Shown in pieces: positions 43,642 through 52,046 of a DNA stretch of 64,000 nt. Below the pieces are notes generated by a model that saw only the letters and a list, made by a program, of their open reading frames with translations, was not told the DNA's origin and made no database searches. Where the stretch lies: NCBI GenBank assembly GCA_017541105.1, contig JAFXZS010000016.1, positions 124,001-188,000 of the forward strand, given 5' to 3'. Source of the stretch: Clostridia bacterium (GTDB lineage: Bacteria > Bacillota > Clostridia > Christensenellales > Aristaeellaceae). A program made the position numbers and the translations under genes. Each line of letters starts with the position of its first letter. Within the stretch, counting starts at the first letter, position 1.

Positions 43642-44007
43642 TTAATCCGGCGAGGTCTGATCGAAAGGCAGATCCAGCATATTGGAACCGTCGTTCCAGA
43701 GCCGGTCGAGACTGTAAAACGCACGTTCTTCCCGATGAAACAGATGCACCATGATATGGCCGTAATCCATGACGGCCCAGCGGCCTTCACGCAGCCCCTC
43801 GCTGCGTCGGATGGCACAGCCGGCATCGGACATCATCTGATCTACCGCGTCCGAAAGAGCGGAAACCTGGACAGCGTTCCTGCCGGACGCGATGACCAGA
43901 TAATCACATAGAATTGTAAGGTGACTGACTCTCAGGACGACAATGTCCTGAGCTTTTTTTTCGAAAAGGAGAGAAGCCAACCGAAGTGCAAGTTCCTGAT
44001 CCTGCAT
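43642..44007 (-). CDS. rsfS: Ribosomal silencing factor RsfS, 121 aa
   Basis: Binds L14 of the 50S subunit and blocks subunit joining in starvation. Family features: V-V-L-R-V-S-H-L-T-I-L-C-D-Y-L-V-I-A-S-G near residue 23, E-G-L-R-E-G-R-W-A-V-M-D-Y-G near 70, and V-H-L-F-H-R-E-E-R-A-F-Y near 87. The start ATG 44007 follows AGGAGGTT; a longer frame upstream lacks an RBS. It follows the nadD-yqeK gene on the same strand, the usual nadD-yqeK-rsfS order. Confidence 0.92.
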   Translation of the reverse strand: MQDQELALRLASLLFEKKAQDIVVLRVSHLTILCDYLVIASGRNAVQVSALSDAVDQMMSDAGCAIRRSEGLREGRWAVMDYGHIMVHLFHREERAFYSLDRLWNDGSNMLDLPFDQTSPD

Positions 44008-44050
44008 AATCAACCTCCTATGCCTGAGAATAATAGTAATCCGTCCGGAT

Positions 44051-45088
44051 TTAATGGGTTTCGGAAAGAGAACGAAGCCACTGAATCGTATCCCGGGTGC
44101 GCGGGTGAAGAAACTTTCCTTTTGAGAGGACATGCTCGGAAGTTCCTTCCAGGGAGAGAAGGAGCGCTTTATCCAGGGATGTTCCGGAAAGGCGGCGGAC
44201 TTCGTCCAGAAGAGGGAAAGGTTCCCGGTTAGGCTCAATATAATCCGCAAGGCAAACAACCATTGCCAGGCGGGACATCCCCGGATAACCGGTATTATGG
44301 TATTCGATCGCTTTCAGCACATCAGGATCGGTGATTCCGTAATGCTTTCGGGCGTAGCAGGCACCGGCGACGGAATGGAGCAGCGCTCCGGAAGACAGCA
44401 TCTCCGGATCCGCCGAAGCGTGCGCATCCAGAACAATCGACTGCATTTCCTTCAACGGAAAGCATTTGGCGCAATCATGCAGAAGGCCGGCCTGCTCGGC
44501 TTTTAAAGCGTCAGCCCCATAACGGACAGCCAGCTGCCGGGACTGATCCGCCACCGAAAGGGAATGAGCAAACCGATGAGGATTCAGGGCCTGAAAAAGC
44601 TCCGGTATCCAGGCTTCAGCATGCTCCAGTGAATCCGGATAATGATACAGTCCCAGCGCGGAGCAGTATTCCCATACGGAGGGCTGCAGGGCAGGATGCC
44701 GGCGCCCTGAGGCAAAAGAGGCGCGGATATCGGCGGAAATCGTCTCCCGGACAGCGGAAGAGGAAGCCTCTTCCAGCAATACAGGATCGGCCTTGGGCAT
44801 ACTGCTTTTCACGAGGCGGAGCACTTCTTTCGCGGAGCGGGGAGAAAAAGATGCATCCAGCGCGATCCGGGAAGGGACAAGGCGCTGATCCCCCGCACAG
44901 GCCGCGACCGTCATTTTCCACCGATCGCCTTCCGCCGCCTGACAATCCTGCGAGGATGAAGAGCGCATCAGAACAAGCAGCACATGATCAAGCGTCAGAT
45001 GCTTCAGGGCAGAGCGGGCGAGAAGGATATCATCTGAATGAATCGGATCGAAACAACCGCAAAGAATTCCCAACCTAAGCGTGGACAA
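44051..45088 (-). CDS. NadD-like nucleotidyltransferase domain fused to YqeK HD phosphohydrolase, 345 aa
   Basis: Two enzymes that are usually separate neighbours are one protein here. The N-terminal domain (1-175) has the nucleotidyltransferase fold of nicotinate-mononucleotide adenylyltransferase, but the signature G-x-F-D-P-x-H-x-G-H is changed to G-C-F-D-P-I-H-S-D-D, losing the second catalytic His. The late I-S-x-T-x-x-R motif reads I-S-A-D-I-R. The C-terminal YqeK domain (about 185-330) keeps the HD site (H-R-F-A-H-S and L-L-H-D-C-A-K) and should cleave diadenosine polyphosphates. TTG 45088, spaced from GGGGAGGAA, is the likely start. Whether the first domain is still active is uncertain. 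Confidence 0.85.
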   Translation of the reverse strand: MSTLRLGILCGCFDPIHSDDILLARSALKHLTLDHVLLVLMRSSSSQDCQAAEGDRWKMTVAACAGDQRLVPSRIALDASFSPRSAKEVLRLVKSSMPKADPVLLEEASSSAVRETISADIRASFASGRRHPALQPSVWEYCSALGLYHYPDSLEHAEAWIPELFQALNPHRFAHSLSVADQSRQLAVRYGADALKAEQAGLLHDCAKCFPLKEMQSIVLDAHASADPEMLSSGALLHSVAGACYARKHYGITDPDVLKAIEYHNTGYPGMSRLAMVVCLADYIEPNREPFPLLDEVRRLSGTSLDKALLLSLEGTSEHVLSKGKFLHPRTRDTIQWLRSLSETH

Positions 45089-45238
45089 ACCTTTATTCCT
45101 CCCCAGCGCGCAGGGCTTGCCCAAATCACATGAGAAACGGGAAACCCGGAGATTGCATCAGTTGTATCCGATAGAGACATTATAATTCAAAAACACACGG
45201 AATGGAAGAGACAGAATGACAAAATTTTAAGGAAATGC

Positions 45239-45267
45239 TTGCTTTTTCATTTCAAACATGATATTAT
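45239..45267 (+). promoter_or_regulatory. Promoter of rpsT
   Basis: TTGCTT (45239-45244) and TATTAT (45262-45267) are 17 bases apart, about 45 bases before the gene. The 223 bp between the nadD-yqeK start and rpsT hold no other feature I can support except a minus-strand TATAAT near 45180 that may serve nadD-yqeK. Confidence 0.65.
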
Positions 45268-45311
45268 GCCATGCGATGGTTTTTAAGGATCCTAAGGGGA
45301 GGTGAACCAAG

Positions 45312-45578
45312 TTGCCGAATATTCAGTCCGCGAAAAAGCGCGTCAAGGTCAGCGAGAAAAAGAATCTTCGCAATCGCATTGTGAAGAGCGGTATGCGTAC
45401 ATCCATTCGTAAATTTGATGCCGCTGTAGCCGCCGATCCGGCCAACGCCAACCAGCAGTTGTCCGCGACTTCCGCTGTGATCGACAAGGCTGCGTCCAAG
45501 GGCATTATTCATAAAAATGCAGCCAATCGGAAAAAGGCACGTTTGGCCAAGCAGCTGAATAAAGCCGCTGCCATGTAA
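45312..45578 (+). CDS. rpsT: Ribosomal protein S20, 88 aa
   Basis: Binds 16S rRNA early in 30S assembly. Very basic, with the typical start P-N-I-Q-S-A-K-K-R-V near residue 2 and K-A-A-S-K-G-I-I-H-K-N-A-A-N-R-K-K-A-R near 60. Translation starts at TTG 45312 after GGGGAGGTG. rpsT often uses a weak start codon, which permits autogenous repression. A terminator follows at 45601. Confidence 0.95.
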   Translation: MPNIQSAKKRVKVSEKKNLRNRIVKSGMRTSIRKFDAAVAADPANANQQLSATSAVIDKAASKGIIHKNAANRKKARLAKQLNKAAAM

Positions 45579-45600
45579 GCTGAAGCGCATGTGATAAACT

Positions 45601-45623
45601 CCCTTCCTGAGGAAGGGGTTTTT
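45601..45623 (+). terminator. Terminator of rpsT
   Basis: CCCTTCC pairs with GGAAGGG around TGA(G), followed by GTTTTT. Confidence 0.9.
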
Positions 45624-45792
45624 CATTTATGTAAGAAGGCAGGTATCCTCTCTTTCTGATTTTTGATATTACCGGCGGGAAGAAAAAAGATTCCCCCGGC
45701 GTTGTATATCTGACGGGAGATCGGCAGGAATCTGCAATATCCCCGGATGCATGGACCAGAAATGTATCATGCGAAGGAAAGGAATGTTGGCC

Positions 45793-46764
45793 ATGAAAAA
45801 GACCGGAGCAGGACGTTGTATGGTTTTTTGTGCCGGAATCATCCTGTTGCTTTTCATCCTTATGGCTGCCGCCGGAGCCGAAAAGAAAGGTACGGTGCAC
45901 GGAGGGTGGCTGATTCTACGTGACGCTCCTTCATTTCAGGGCAGAGAACTCGCAAGCTATCCTTCAGGAACGGTTGTGAAAATCACGGGTCAGAAGGGAT
46001 CGTGGTATGCTGTTAAAACACCGGACGGCCTGGAAGGATTTATGCTGAGCAATTATCTTACGGTAAGCGGTACGGACGTAACAGTGGGGGAATCCGCCTG
46101 GGTCACCAGTACGAACGGACTGAATGTACGCCTGAGAACTGGGCCCGGGACGCAGTATACCGCTATTGCCTCATACGCACCGGGAACGAAGTGTACGGTG
46201 CTTGCCAAATCCGGAAGCTTTTACCAGATCAGAGTGGGGAAATATACCGGATATATGATGGGGAAATATCTGACAGGCATCAGCCCGAGCATTGAGAAAG
46301 AACCTGACGAGAATAATGAAGAAAAAATCTCCGCACTGTATGATATATATGTAACCAGCGGAAACGGCGAGGGGGTTAATTTACGCCTTCAGCCTTCCCG
46401 CTCAAGCGTCGCAATCGGTTTTTTCCAGGTGGGGACAAAGGGGGAAATGCTTGTTCCGGGGAAAAACTGGAGTCAGATCTCCATCGGCGGGCTGGAAGGC
46501 TATATGATGACGAAGTATCTGACAACGCAGAAACCGGATTCCAATGAACAGAAGCAGAAAGATGCCGGGAAAGAATATTATGTATACTGTTCCAACGGGA
46601 AGCGGGTGAATCTGAGAAGCGGTCCGGGGACGGATTACTCATCGCTCGGCTCCTATGCAAACGGCACAAAGGTGACGGTTGTGAATAAGGGAGATCTCTG
46701 GTATTTTGTCAAAATCAATGAAACATACGGATATATGATGAAAGACTATATCCGGAAAAAATAA
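45793..46764 (+). CDS. Secreted protein with four SH3b (bacterial SH3) repeats, 323 aa
   Basis: An exported envelope protein that probably binds peptidoglycan or other wall polymers. The signal peptide (residues about 1-28, hydrophobic I-I-L-L-L-F-I-L-M-A-A-A) ends at A-G-A. Four SH3_3 repeats of about 65 residues follow, each with an N-V/L-R ... G-P-G-T or similar and ending G-Y-M-M-x-K/D-Y-L/I (near residues 35-90, 105-160, 185-240, 255-310). There is no catalytic domain. The start is ATG 45793 or ATG 45784; AAAGGA precedes both. Monocistronic between rpsT and cdaA. Confidence 0.85.
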   Translation: MKKTGAGRCMVFCAGIILLLFILMAAAGAEKKGTVHGGWLILRDAPSFQGRELASYPSGTVVKITGQKGSWYAVKTPDGLEGFMLSNYLTVSGTDVTVGESAWVTSTNGLNVRLRTGPGTQYTAIASYAPGTKCTVLAKSGSFYQIRVGKYTGYMMGKYLTGISPSIEKEPDENNEEKISALYDIYVTSGNGEGVNLRLQPSRSSVAIGFFQVGTKGEMLVPGKNWSQISIGGLEGYMMTKYLTTQKPDSNEQKQKDAGKEYYVYCSNGKRVNLRSGPGTDYSSLGSYANGTKVTVVNKGDLWYFVKINETYGYMMKDYIRKK

Positions 46765-46871
46765 CCGGGTTCCCGAAAAATGTTTCAAAAATATGAAAAA
46801 ATTGTGAATCACTCTCTTCCTTTTTATAGGTTAAGCGTGTATAATACTGATAGTAAAAAGGAGGTGGGCAG

Positions 46872-47732
46872 ATGAATGATCTTATGAGCACTTTCAGAAA
46901 TATGATCTGGAATCTGACCCATCGGATCAGAATCGCCGACATGATCGATATCCTGATCGTGGCGGTGATTATTTATGAGCTTCTTTTGCTGACACGGCAT
47001 ACCCGGGGAAGCGCGCTGCTGAAAGGTCTGTTTTTGATTCTTTTGATCGCGCTGCTGAGCAATCTTCTGGGCCTTGTCAGCCTGAACTGGCTGCTGATGG
47101 CCGTCCTGCAGAACGGTGCCATTGTGCTGGTGATTCTTTTCCAGCCGGAATTCCGGAAAGCACTGGAAAAAATGGGGCGGACGCGCGTGTTTTCCAAAGG
47201 CGTCAGGAATTCGGACGAAGGGAATCACCTGATTGTATCGGAGCTGATCCAGACCATCATGGATCTGAGCAAGCGAAGGGTCGGTGCGCTGATTGTTTTT
47301 GAACAGCAGACAGGGCTTCAGGATGTGATAGAGACAGGAACCCGGCTGAACGCGGAGATTTCCGCTCCGCTGCTGGAGAACATTTTTGAACCGAATACGC
47401 CCTTGCATGACGGAGCTGTTGTGATCAGGGATACAGAGATTATGGCAGCAGCCTGCATTCTGCCATTGGCGGAAGCCAGCGGCGTCAGCAGAGAACTGGG
47501 AACCCGGCATCGCGCGGCGGTTGGCATCAGTGAAAATACAGACGCCATTGTATTGGTCGTATCTGAGGAAACGGGCATCGTCAGCATGGCCCGCGACGGC
47601 GAGCTGAACCGGCCGCTGACAGTGGATGCGCTGAAGGAGATTCTGGAAAGCATCTATACGATTTCAACCCCCAAGTTCTCAAATCTCCTGAAATTGCTGA
47701 AAAGGCGTACGGAGGGCGATGAAAATGAGTAA
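46872..47732 (+). CDS. cdaA: Diadenylate cyclase CdaA, 286 aa
   Basis: A membrane-bound enzyme that makes c-di-AMP from two ATP, controlling potassium, turgor and wall homeostasis. Three transmembrane helices (about 25-110), then the DAC domain with the catalytic D-G-A in L-H-D-G-A-V-V near residue 179 and R-H-R in G-T-R-H-R-A-A-V near 212. The promoter -10 TATAAT is at 46840-46845 with a weak -35. AAGGAGGTGG precedes ATG 46872. It overlaps cdaR. Confidence 0.95.
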   Translation: MNDLMSTFRNMIWNLTHRIRIADMIDILIVAVIIYELLLLTRHTRGSALLKGLFLILLIALLSNLLGLVSLNWLLMAVLQNGAIVLVILFQPEFRKALEKMGRTRVFSKGVRNSDEGNHLIVSELIQTIMDLSKRRVGALIVFEQQTGLQDVIETGTRLNAEISAPLLENIFEPNTPLHDGAVVIRDTEIMAAACILPLAEASGVSRELGTRHRAAVGISENTDAIVLVVSEETGIVSMARDGELNRPLTVDALKEILESIYTISTPKFSNLLKLLKRRTEGDENE

Positions 47733-48792
47733 TACGTCCTTCACGGATAAAGCCAGAAGAATCGGATCGATCATGATTCGGATCCTGCGGCATATTCTTC
47801 TTCATAACGGCTGGGTCAAACTGCTCGCGGTCATGATCTCCCTGGTCCTGTGGGCCGGTCTGATTTCCCAGGATGAATCTTTGACCAGAGAAAAAACATG
47901 GCAGAATGTCAACGTATCGGTCAGCGGTTCGGAAACCATGAAAAGGAATCACTTTATTGTTGTCAGCGATCTGGATGAGCTGCTGGACAATGTATCCGTT
48001 ACTGCCGCTGTTCCGCAGAAACAGTATGAGCAGGCTGACAGTTCCGCCTACAATATCCGTGTAGACCTGAGCAGAATCAGCGGCACGGGGCCCCAGGAAC
48101 TGAAAATTATAAGTACCGCAAGCAATACCTACGGAAAAGTGACCAATACCGTTCCCTCCGTGATCAATGTGGAAGTGGAAGAATACATGGTCCGGCAAAG
48201 GCTGCCGGTTTCCGTTACGGTTACGGGTGAGTATCAGAACGGATGGTATAAGGATTGGTATATGCCGAATCCCTCGGTTGATCCTGCACTGATTGCCGTC
48301 AGCGGGCCGAGCTCGCTGGTAAAGACAATATCCAGGGCAAAAGTGGATCTGGATCCCGAATCCTTCGAATGGAAGGAAGGAACATTTCTGACCACAGGCG
48401 AGATCAGCCTGTACAACAGGGCCGGGGAAAAAGTCAGCAGCCCGCTGCTGGGCATTACCACAGAATCGCTGAGTATTGATACCGTACTGATCGAAGCGAA
48501 TATCCTGCCCGCGAAAACATTTGATGTCCTGAACCTGATTGAGTATCAGGGAGAAGTGTCTCCCGGCTACAGGATCGTTTCCAAAAAAGTGAGTCCCGAG
48601 AGCATCACCATTGCAGCCAGGGGAGAAGTGCTGGAACAGATGGAAGAGCTTCCGCTTGACCGGATTGTCAACCTGCAGAACATTTCCGAAACGACGGTCT
48701 TTCAGCTGAAGGTTCAGAAACCGTCAGATGATGCAGTTCTGTCCAATGAGACCGTTACGGTGACTGTGGAAGTCACAGCTGATGAAACATAA
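47725..48792 (+). CDS. cdaR: CdaR (YbbR-domain) regulator of CdaA, 355 aa
   Basis: An extracytoplasmic partner that modulates the diadenylate cyclase. A short cytoplasmic N-terminus and one transmembrane anchor (about 28-48, L-L-A-V-M-I-S-L-V-L-W-A-G-L) precede about four YbbR repeats (about 60-350) rich in beta strands. The start ATG 47725 is at good distance from GGAGG; ATG 47719 is too close. It overlaps the cdaA stop, the conserved cdaA-cdaR pairing. The glmM usually next is absent here. Confidence 0.9.
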   Translation: MSNTSFTDKARRIGSIMIRILRHILLHNGWVKLLAVMISLVLWAGLISQDESLTREKTWQNVNVSVSGSETMKRNHFIVVSDLDELLDNVSVTAAVPQKQYEQADSSAYNIRVDLSRISGTGPQELKIISTASNTYGKVTNTVPSVINVEVEEYMVRQRLPVSVTVTGEYQNGWYKDWYMPNPSVDPALIAVSGPSSLVKTISRAKVDLDPESFEWKEGTFLTTGEISLYNRAGEKVSSPLLGITTESLSIDTVLIEANILPAKTFDVLNLIEYQGEVSPGYRIVSKKVSPESITIAARGEVLEQMEELPLDRIVNLQNISETTVFQLKVQKPSDDAVLSNETVTVTVEVTADET

Positions 48793-48803
48793 AAGGAGCC
48801 TGC

Positions 48804-49382
48804 ATGGGAAGCTTTGCGAATACTGTTTTCAATCTGTTGCTGGGATGGATCCAGGGCATTGCGTCCATGATCTGGTCTGCTGCGACGTCCGACAACGGAT
48901 CTTCTTTCCTCAGCTTTATCGGGAACAATTGGAAATGGATTGCGGGAGCGCTTTGCGCGGCAGGCTGTATTGCGGATCTGACGATCTACCTGATTCGCTG
49001 GAAACCTTACAAAGTCTGGCTTTTCAACAAGCAAAACAAGGAGGGCAAAGGACCCCGGGAAAGCGAAATACCGGAAACAAACATACCCGCAGCCGGGAAA
49101 GACGCGAGAGTCCGGAGCACCGATCCTGCTGAGGACGATCTGGTCAGATGGCGGGAACCCGCCCGCAAGGATGATCCGGAAGCGGCGGATGCTCTGGAGG
49201 AAAAGGAAGAGCAGCTGATGAAAAGCGCATTAAGGCGCAATACCAGGGCCAGAATCCATCATCTGTTTGAAAACAATGATGAAGAACACTATCATTATGA
49301 AACCCCCAAACCGGTTTTTGACCAGAAGGAAACCTATCATTCTCCTGTCTACCCTCAGAACTGGAAACACAGAGGAGAATAA
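48804..49382 (+). CDS. Hypothetical membrane protein with long charged tail, 192 aa
   Basis: Not a family I know. Two hydrophobic segments (about 5-25, F-N-L-L-L-G-W-I-Q-G-I-A, and 45-65, I-A-G-A-L-C-A-A-G-C-I-A) are followed by a strongly charged, probably disordered cytoplasmic tail of about 120 residues rich in Glu, Arg, Lys and His. It is in the cda operon, 11 bp after cdaR and 5 bp before a P-loop gene, so a role at the membrane linked to that operon is possible. Confidence 0.65.
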   Translation: MGSFANTVFNLLLGWIQGIASMIWSAATSDNGSSFLSFIGNNWKWIAGALCAAGCIADLTIYLIRWKPYKVWLFNKQNKEGKGPRESEIPETNIPAAGKDARVRSTDPAEDDLVRWREPARKDDPEAADALEEKEEQLMKSALRRNTRARIHHLFENNDEEHYHYETPKPVFDQKETYHSPVYPQNWKHRGE

Positions 49383-49387
49383 CAGAT

Positions 49388-50089
49388 ATGAATCAATTCT
49401 TTCCCAAACACCGTTTTATTGTCCTGACCGGCAATTACGGAAGCGGAAAAACCGAGATTGCAATCAATCTGGCTTTTCTTTTTGCCCGGCAAGAAAAAAC
49501 GACACTGGTGGATCTGGATATTGTCAATCCATACTTTCGCAGCGGGGAAAAAGCCGAGGCAATGAATCATGCCGGAATTCGGGTGCTTATGCCGACATAT
49601 GCGATGACCGCTGTTGACATTCCCGCGCTGCCCGCGGAGATTCAAAGCGTGTTTGAAGTCCCCTCGGACCGTGTCATCTTTGATGTCGGGGGAGATGACA
49701 CGGGTGCGGCCGCGCTCGGACGCTATTATCCCTCCTTTATGAAAAACAGGGAAAGCACGCTGGTGGCGCTGATTGTCAACTGCATGCGCCCGCTGACGCA
49801 GACTCCGGACGACATCCTGGATCTGGCGGACAGAGTCATGAATCGGGGCCGGCTGAAAATTGACCTGATGATCAACAATACGAATCTGGCGGATCAGACA
49901 ACGCCCGAAATGGTTTGCCAGGGAGAAAGCACACTGCTTGCCTGCGCGGAAAAGCTGGGGTCGGTACCGGTGATCACATCCGGGAAAGAAGAGATTTTAT
50001 CTCACTGTGAATTGAAAACACCGGTTTTATATATCCGGAGGTATATGATGCCTGAATGGATGGAGGAGCATCATGAACACCTTTCCTGA
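49388..50089 (+). CDS. P-loop ATPase, CobQ/MinD-like, 233 aa
   Basis: A cytoplasmic nucleotide-binding protein of unknown role. Walker A G-N-Y-G-S-G-K-T-E near residue 15, a MinD-like switch L-V-D-L-D-I-V-N-P-Y-F-R near 39, and F-D-V-G-G-D-D-T-G near 97 as the likely Walker B/switch II. It overlaps the rsmF-like gene by 17 bases. Relatives occur as orphan ATPases in Clostridia. Confidence 0.75.
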   Translation: MNQFFPKHRFIVLTGNYGSGKTEIAINLAFLFARQEKTTLVDLDIVNPYFRSGEKAEAMNHAGIRVLMPTYAMTAVDIPALPAEIQSVFEVPSDRVIFDVGGDDTGAAALGRYYPSFMKNRESTLVALIVNCMRPLTQTPDDILDLADRVMNRGRLKIDLMINNTNLADQTTPEMVCQGESTLLACAEKLGSVPVITSGKEEILSHCELKTPVLYIRRYMMPEWMEEHHEHLS

Positions 50090-51392
50090 CGCATTCCTGC
50101 GGCGGATGGAGAGGCAGCTTGGTCCGGAAATGCCGTTTTTTCTTCATGCGCTGGAAGCTCCCGCCGTGCGGGGAATCCGAATGAATCCGTTTAAACCGTT
50201 CGAAGGCCGGGAGGATTTTGAGACCGGCATTCCGGTGCCGTGGTGCGGAGACGGTTATACTCTTCCTTTTGAGAGCTGCGCGGGTGCAACAGTGTTCCAT
50301 GAAGCCGGCGCTTTTTACCTGCAGGAACCTGCCGCGATGCTTCCCGCTGAAGTACTGAACGCGAAACCGGGAGAAACAGTTCTGGATCTGTGCGCGGCTC
50401 CCGGCGGGAAATCCACTCAGATCGGACTGGCCATGCGGGGAGATGGAATACTGGTCTGCAATGAACCTGTTCCGTCAAGAGCGCAGATCCTGAGCAGGAA
50501 CATTGAAAGAATCGGGATTCCGAATGCTGTTGTTGTCTCAGCTATGCCGGAAAAACTTGCGGAGAGGTGGAACGGCTGTTTTGATGCCGTTCTTGTGGAT
50601 GCGCCATGCTCCGGGGAAGGCATGTTCCGCCGGGATCCTGATACGCGCAGCGAGTGGAATGCAGAACAGGCGGAAGGATGCGCGAAACGGCAAAAGGAAA
50701 TTCTGCGCGAAGCGGCAAAGATGGTCCGGCCCGGAGGAAGAATTGTTTATTCCACATGCACCTATAATCCCGCTGAAAATGAAGATAATATTGCCTGGTT
50801 CCTGGAAAACCACAGGGATTTTGAACTGTGCCCATGGAATCTTCCCGGAACCGATAAAACGGAAGGTATGTATACCTGTTTTCCGCACCGGAACATGGGG
50901 GAAGGCCAGTTTGTCGCAAATCTCCGCAGAACCGGCCAGACAGATCCCCCATCCCTGACCCGGGTGCTGCCGCTGCCGGACAGGACCGTGATGCAGGCAT
51001 ATCGGGCATCATTCCCGATCTTTCCGGAGCCTGACGGAATGATCGGAAACCGGCTGGTCCGGCTGGCATCCTGTCCGGACATGAAGGGAGTACAAATCCT
51101 GCGGGCAGGCCTCCATCTGGCGGAAATAAAAGGGAAGACACTGGTGCCGGATCATGCTGCGGCCATGTCTATTATTCCTGTTCGGGCGGCCGATGCAGAG
51201 CTGAATGACAGGGAAACACTGCGCTATCTTGCCGGAGAAGAAGTTGCGGGCAATGCTGAAGGATGGGCCAGGATCAGGTATAAAGGGCTTGTCCTCGGCT
51301 GGGGCAAGGGAAGCGGGGGAACAATCAAGAATCATTATCCCAAGGGATTGCGGAAGCACAATTTGCTGGCAGGGACGGATACAATGCCATGA
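50073..51392 (+). CDS. rRNA cytosine-C5 methyltransferase, RsmF-like, 439 aa
   Basis: A SAM-dependent methyltransferase of the NOL1/NOP2/Sun family acting on 16S rRNA. SAM motif L-D-L-C-A-A-P-G-G-K-S-T near residue 105, D-A-P-C-S-G-E-G-M-F-R near 178 with the releasing Cys, and the nucleophile in Y-S-T-C-T-Y-N-P near 227. The C-terminal part matches the RsmF extension. GGAGGAGC precedes ATG 50073. Last gene of the cda transcript. Confidence 0.9.
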   Translation: MNTFPDAFLRRMERQLGPEMPFFLHALEAPAVRGIRMNPFKPFEGREDFETGIPVPWCGDGYTLPFESCAGATVFHEAGAFYLQEPAAMLPAEVLNAKPGETVLDLCAAPGGKSTQIGLAMRGDGILVCNEPVPSRAQILSRNIERIGIPNAVVVSAMPEKLAERWNGCFDAVLVDAPCSGEGMFRRDPDTRSEWNAEQAEGCAKRQKEILREAAKMVRPGGRIVYSTCTYNPAENEDNIAWFLENHRDFELCPWNLPGTDKTEGMYTCFPHRNMGEGQFVANLRRTGQTDPPSLTRVLPLPDRTVMQAYRASFPIFPEPDGMIGNRLVRLASCPDMKGVQILRAGLHLAEIKGKTLVPDHAAAMSIIPVRAADAELNDRETLRYLAGEEVAGNAEGWARIRYKGLVLGWGKGSGGTIKNHYPKGLRKHNLLAGTDTMP

Positions 51393-51417
51393 GCACGAAA
51401 AGAACACCGCATAAACA

Positions 51418-51446
51418 TTGACAACCTCATATAAAAAAGGTATAAT
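51418..51446 (+). promoter_or_regulatory. Consensus promoter of greA-lysS
   Basis: TTGACA (51418-51423) and TATAAT (51441-51446) are separated by 17 bases, about 95 bases before greA. Confidence 0.88.
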
Positions 51447-51471
51447 CCGGCATATCCTCGGAAGATGATCT

Positions 51472-51511
51472 GAAACACCTTGTACTCCTATGGATGGCGG
51501 CAGGGTGTTTC
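51472..51511 (+). promoter_or_regulatory. Leader hairpin before greA
   Basis: GAAACACCTTG (51472-51482) pairs with CAGGGTGTTTC (51501-51511) with one wobble, giving an 11-bp stem with an 18-base loop in the untranslated leader. The loop holds CTCCT (51485-51489), complementary to the AGGAG of the greA ribosome binding site (51523-51527). It could be an attenuator or an RBS-sequestering switch. It matches no riboswitch class I know. Confidence 0.5.
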
Positions 51512-51538
51512 TTGTATGTGAAAGGAGCCTGACAAAAC

Positions 51539-52021
51539 ATGGCAGAAGAAAAATCGACTATCCTGACAGAGAGCGGACTGAAGAAGCTGGAGGAAAAACT
51601 GGATTATCTGATTTCTGTCCGGAGAAATGAGATCAGCGAGCAGATTGCCATCGCGCGCGGTTTCGGCGATCTGAGTGAAAACGCCGAATACGATGAAGCC
51701 AAGAAGGAACAGGCCAAGGTGGAGGAAGAGATTACCCGCCTGCAGGCAACGATCCGTACAGCGACCGTCGTGGCTGATGATGAGATTACGACAGAGCGGG
51801 TTTCTATCGGCACCATTGTAAAAGTCAAGGATCTCGACGATAATGAGATTTATGAGTATGCGATTGTCGGCGCCAATGAAGCGGATCCGATGGAAAATAA
51901 GATTTCAAATGAAAGTCCGGTAGGAGCGGGGCTGCTCGGTGCAAAACGCAATCAGACGGTGGAAATTGCCATTCCTGCCGGTAGCCTGAAGTATAAGATT
52001 ATGTCCATCAAGAAGTTATAA
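51539..52021 (+). CDS. greA: Transcription elongation factor GreA, 160 aa
   Basis: Stimulates transcript cleavage by stalled RNA polymerase. The N-terminal coiled coil (1-75, including I-A-I-A-R-G-F-G-D-L-S-E-N-A-E-Y with the tip acidic residues) and the C-terminal FKBP-like domain (80-160; S-P-V-G-A-G-L-L-G-A near 120) are both intact. AAAGGAG precedes ATG 51539. Followed 25 bp later by lysS, as often in Firmicutes. Confidence 0.95.
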   Translation: MAEEKSTILTESGLKKLEEKLDYLISVRRNEISEQIAIARGFGDLSENAEYDEAKKEQAKVEEEITRLQATIRTATVVADDEITTERVSIGTIVKVKDLDDNEIYEYAIVGANEADPMENKISNESPVGAGLLGAKRNQTVEIAIPAGSLKYKIMSIKKL

Positions 52022-52046
52022 TATACAGGTTAGGAGAAAAGTCGAC

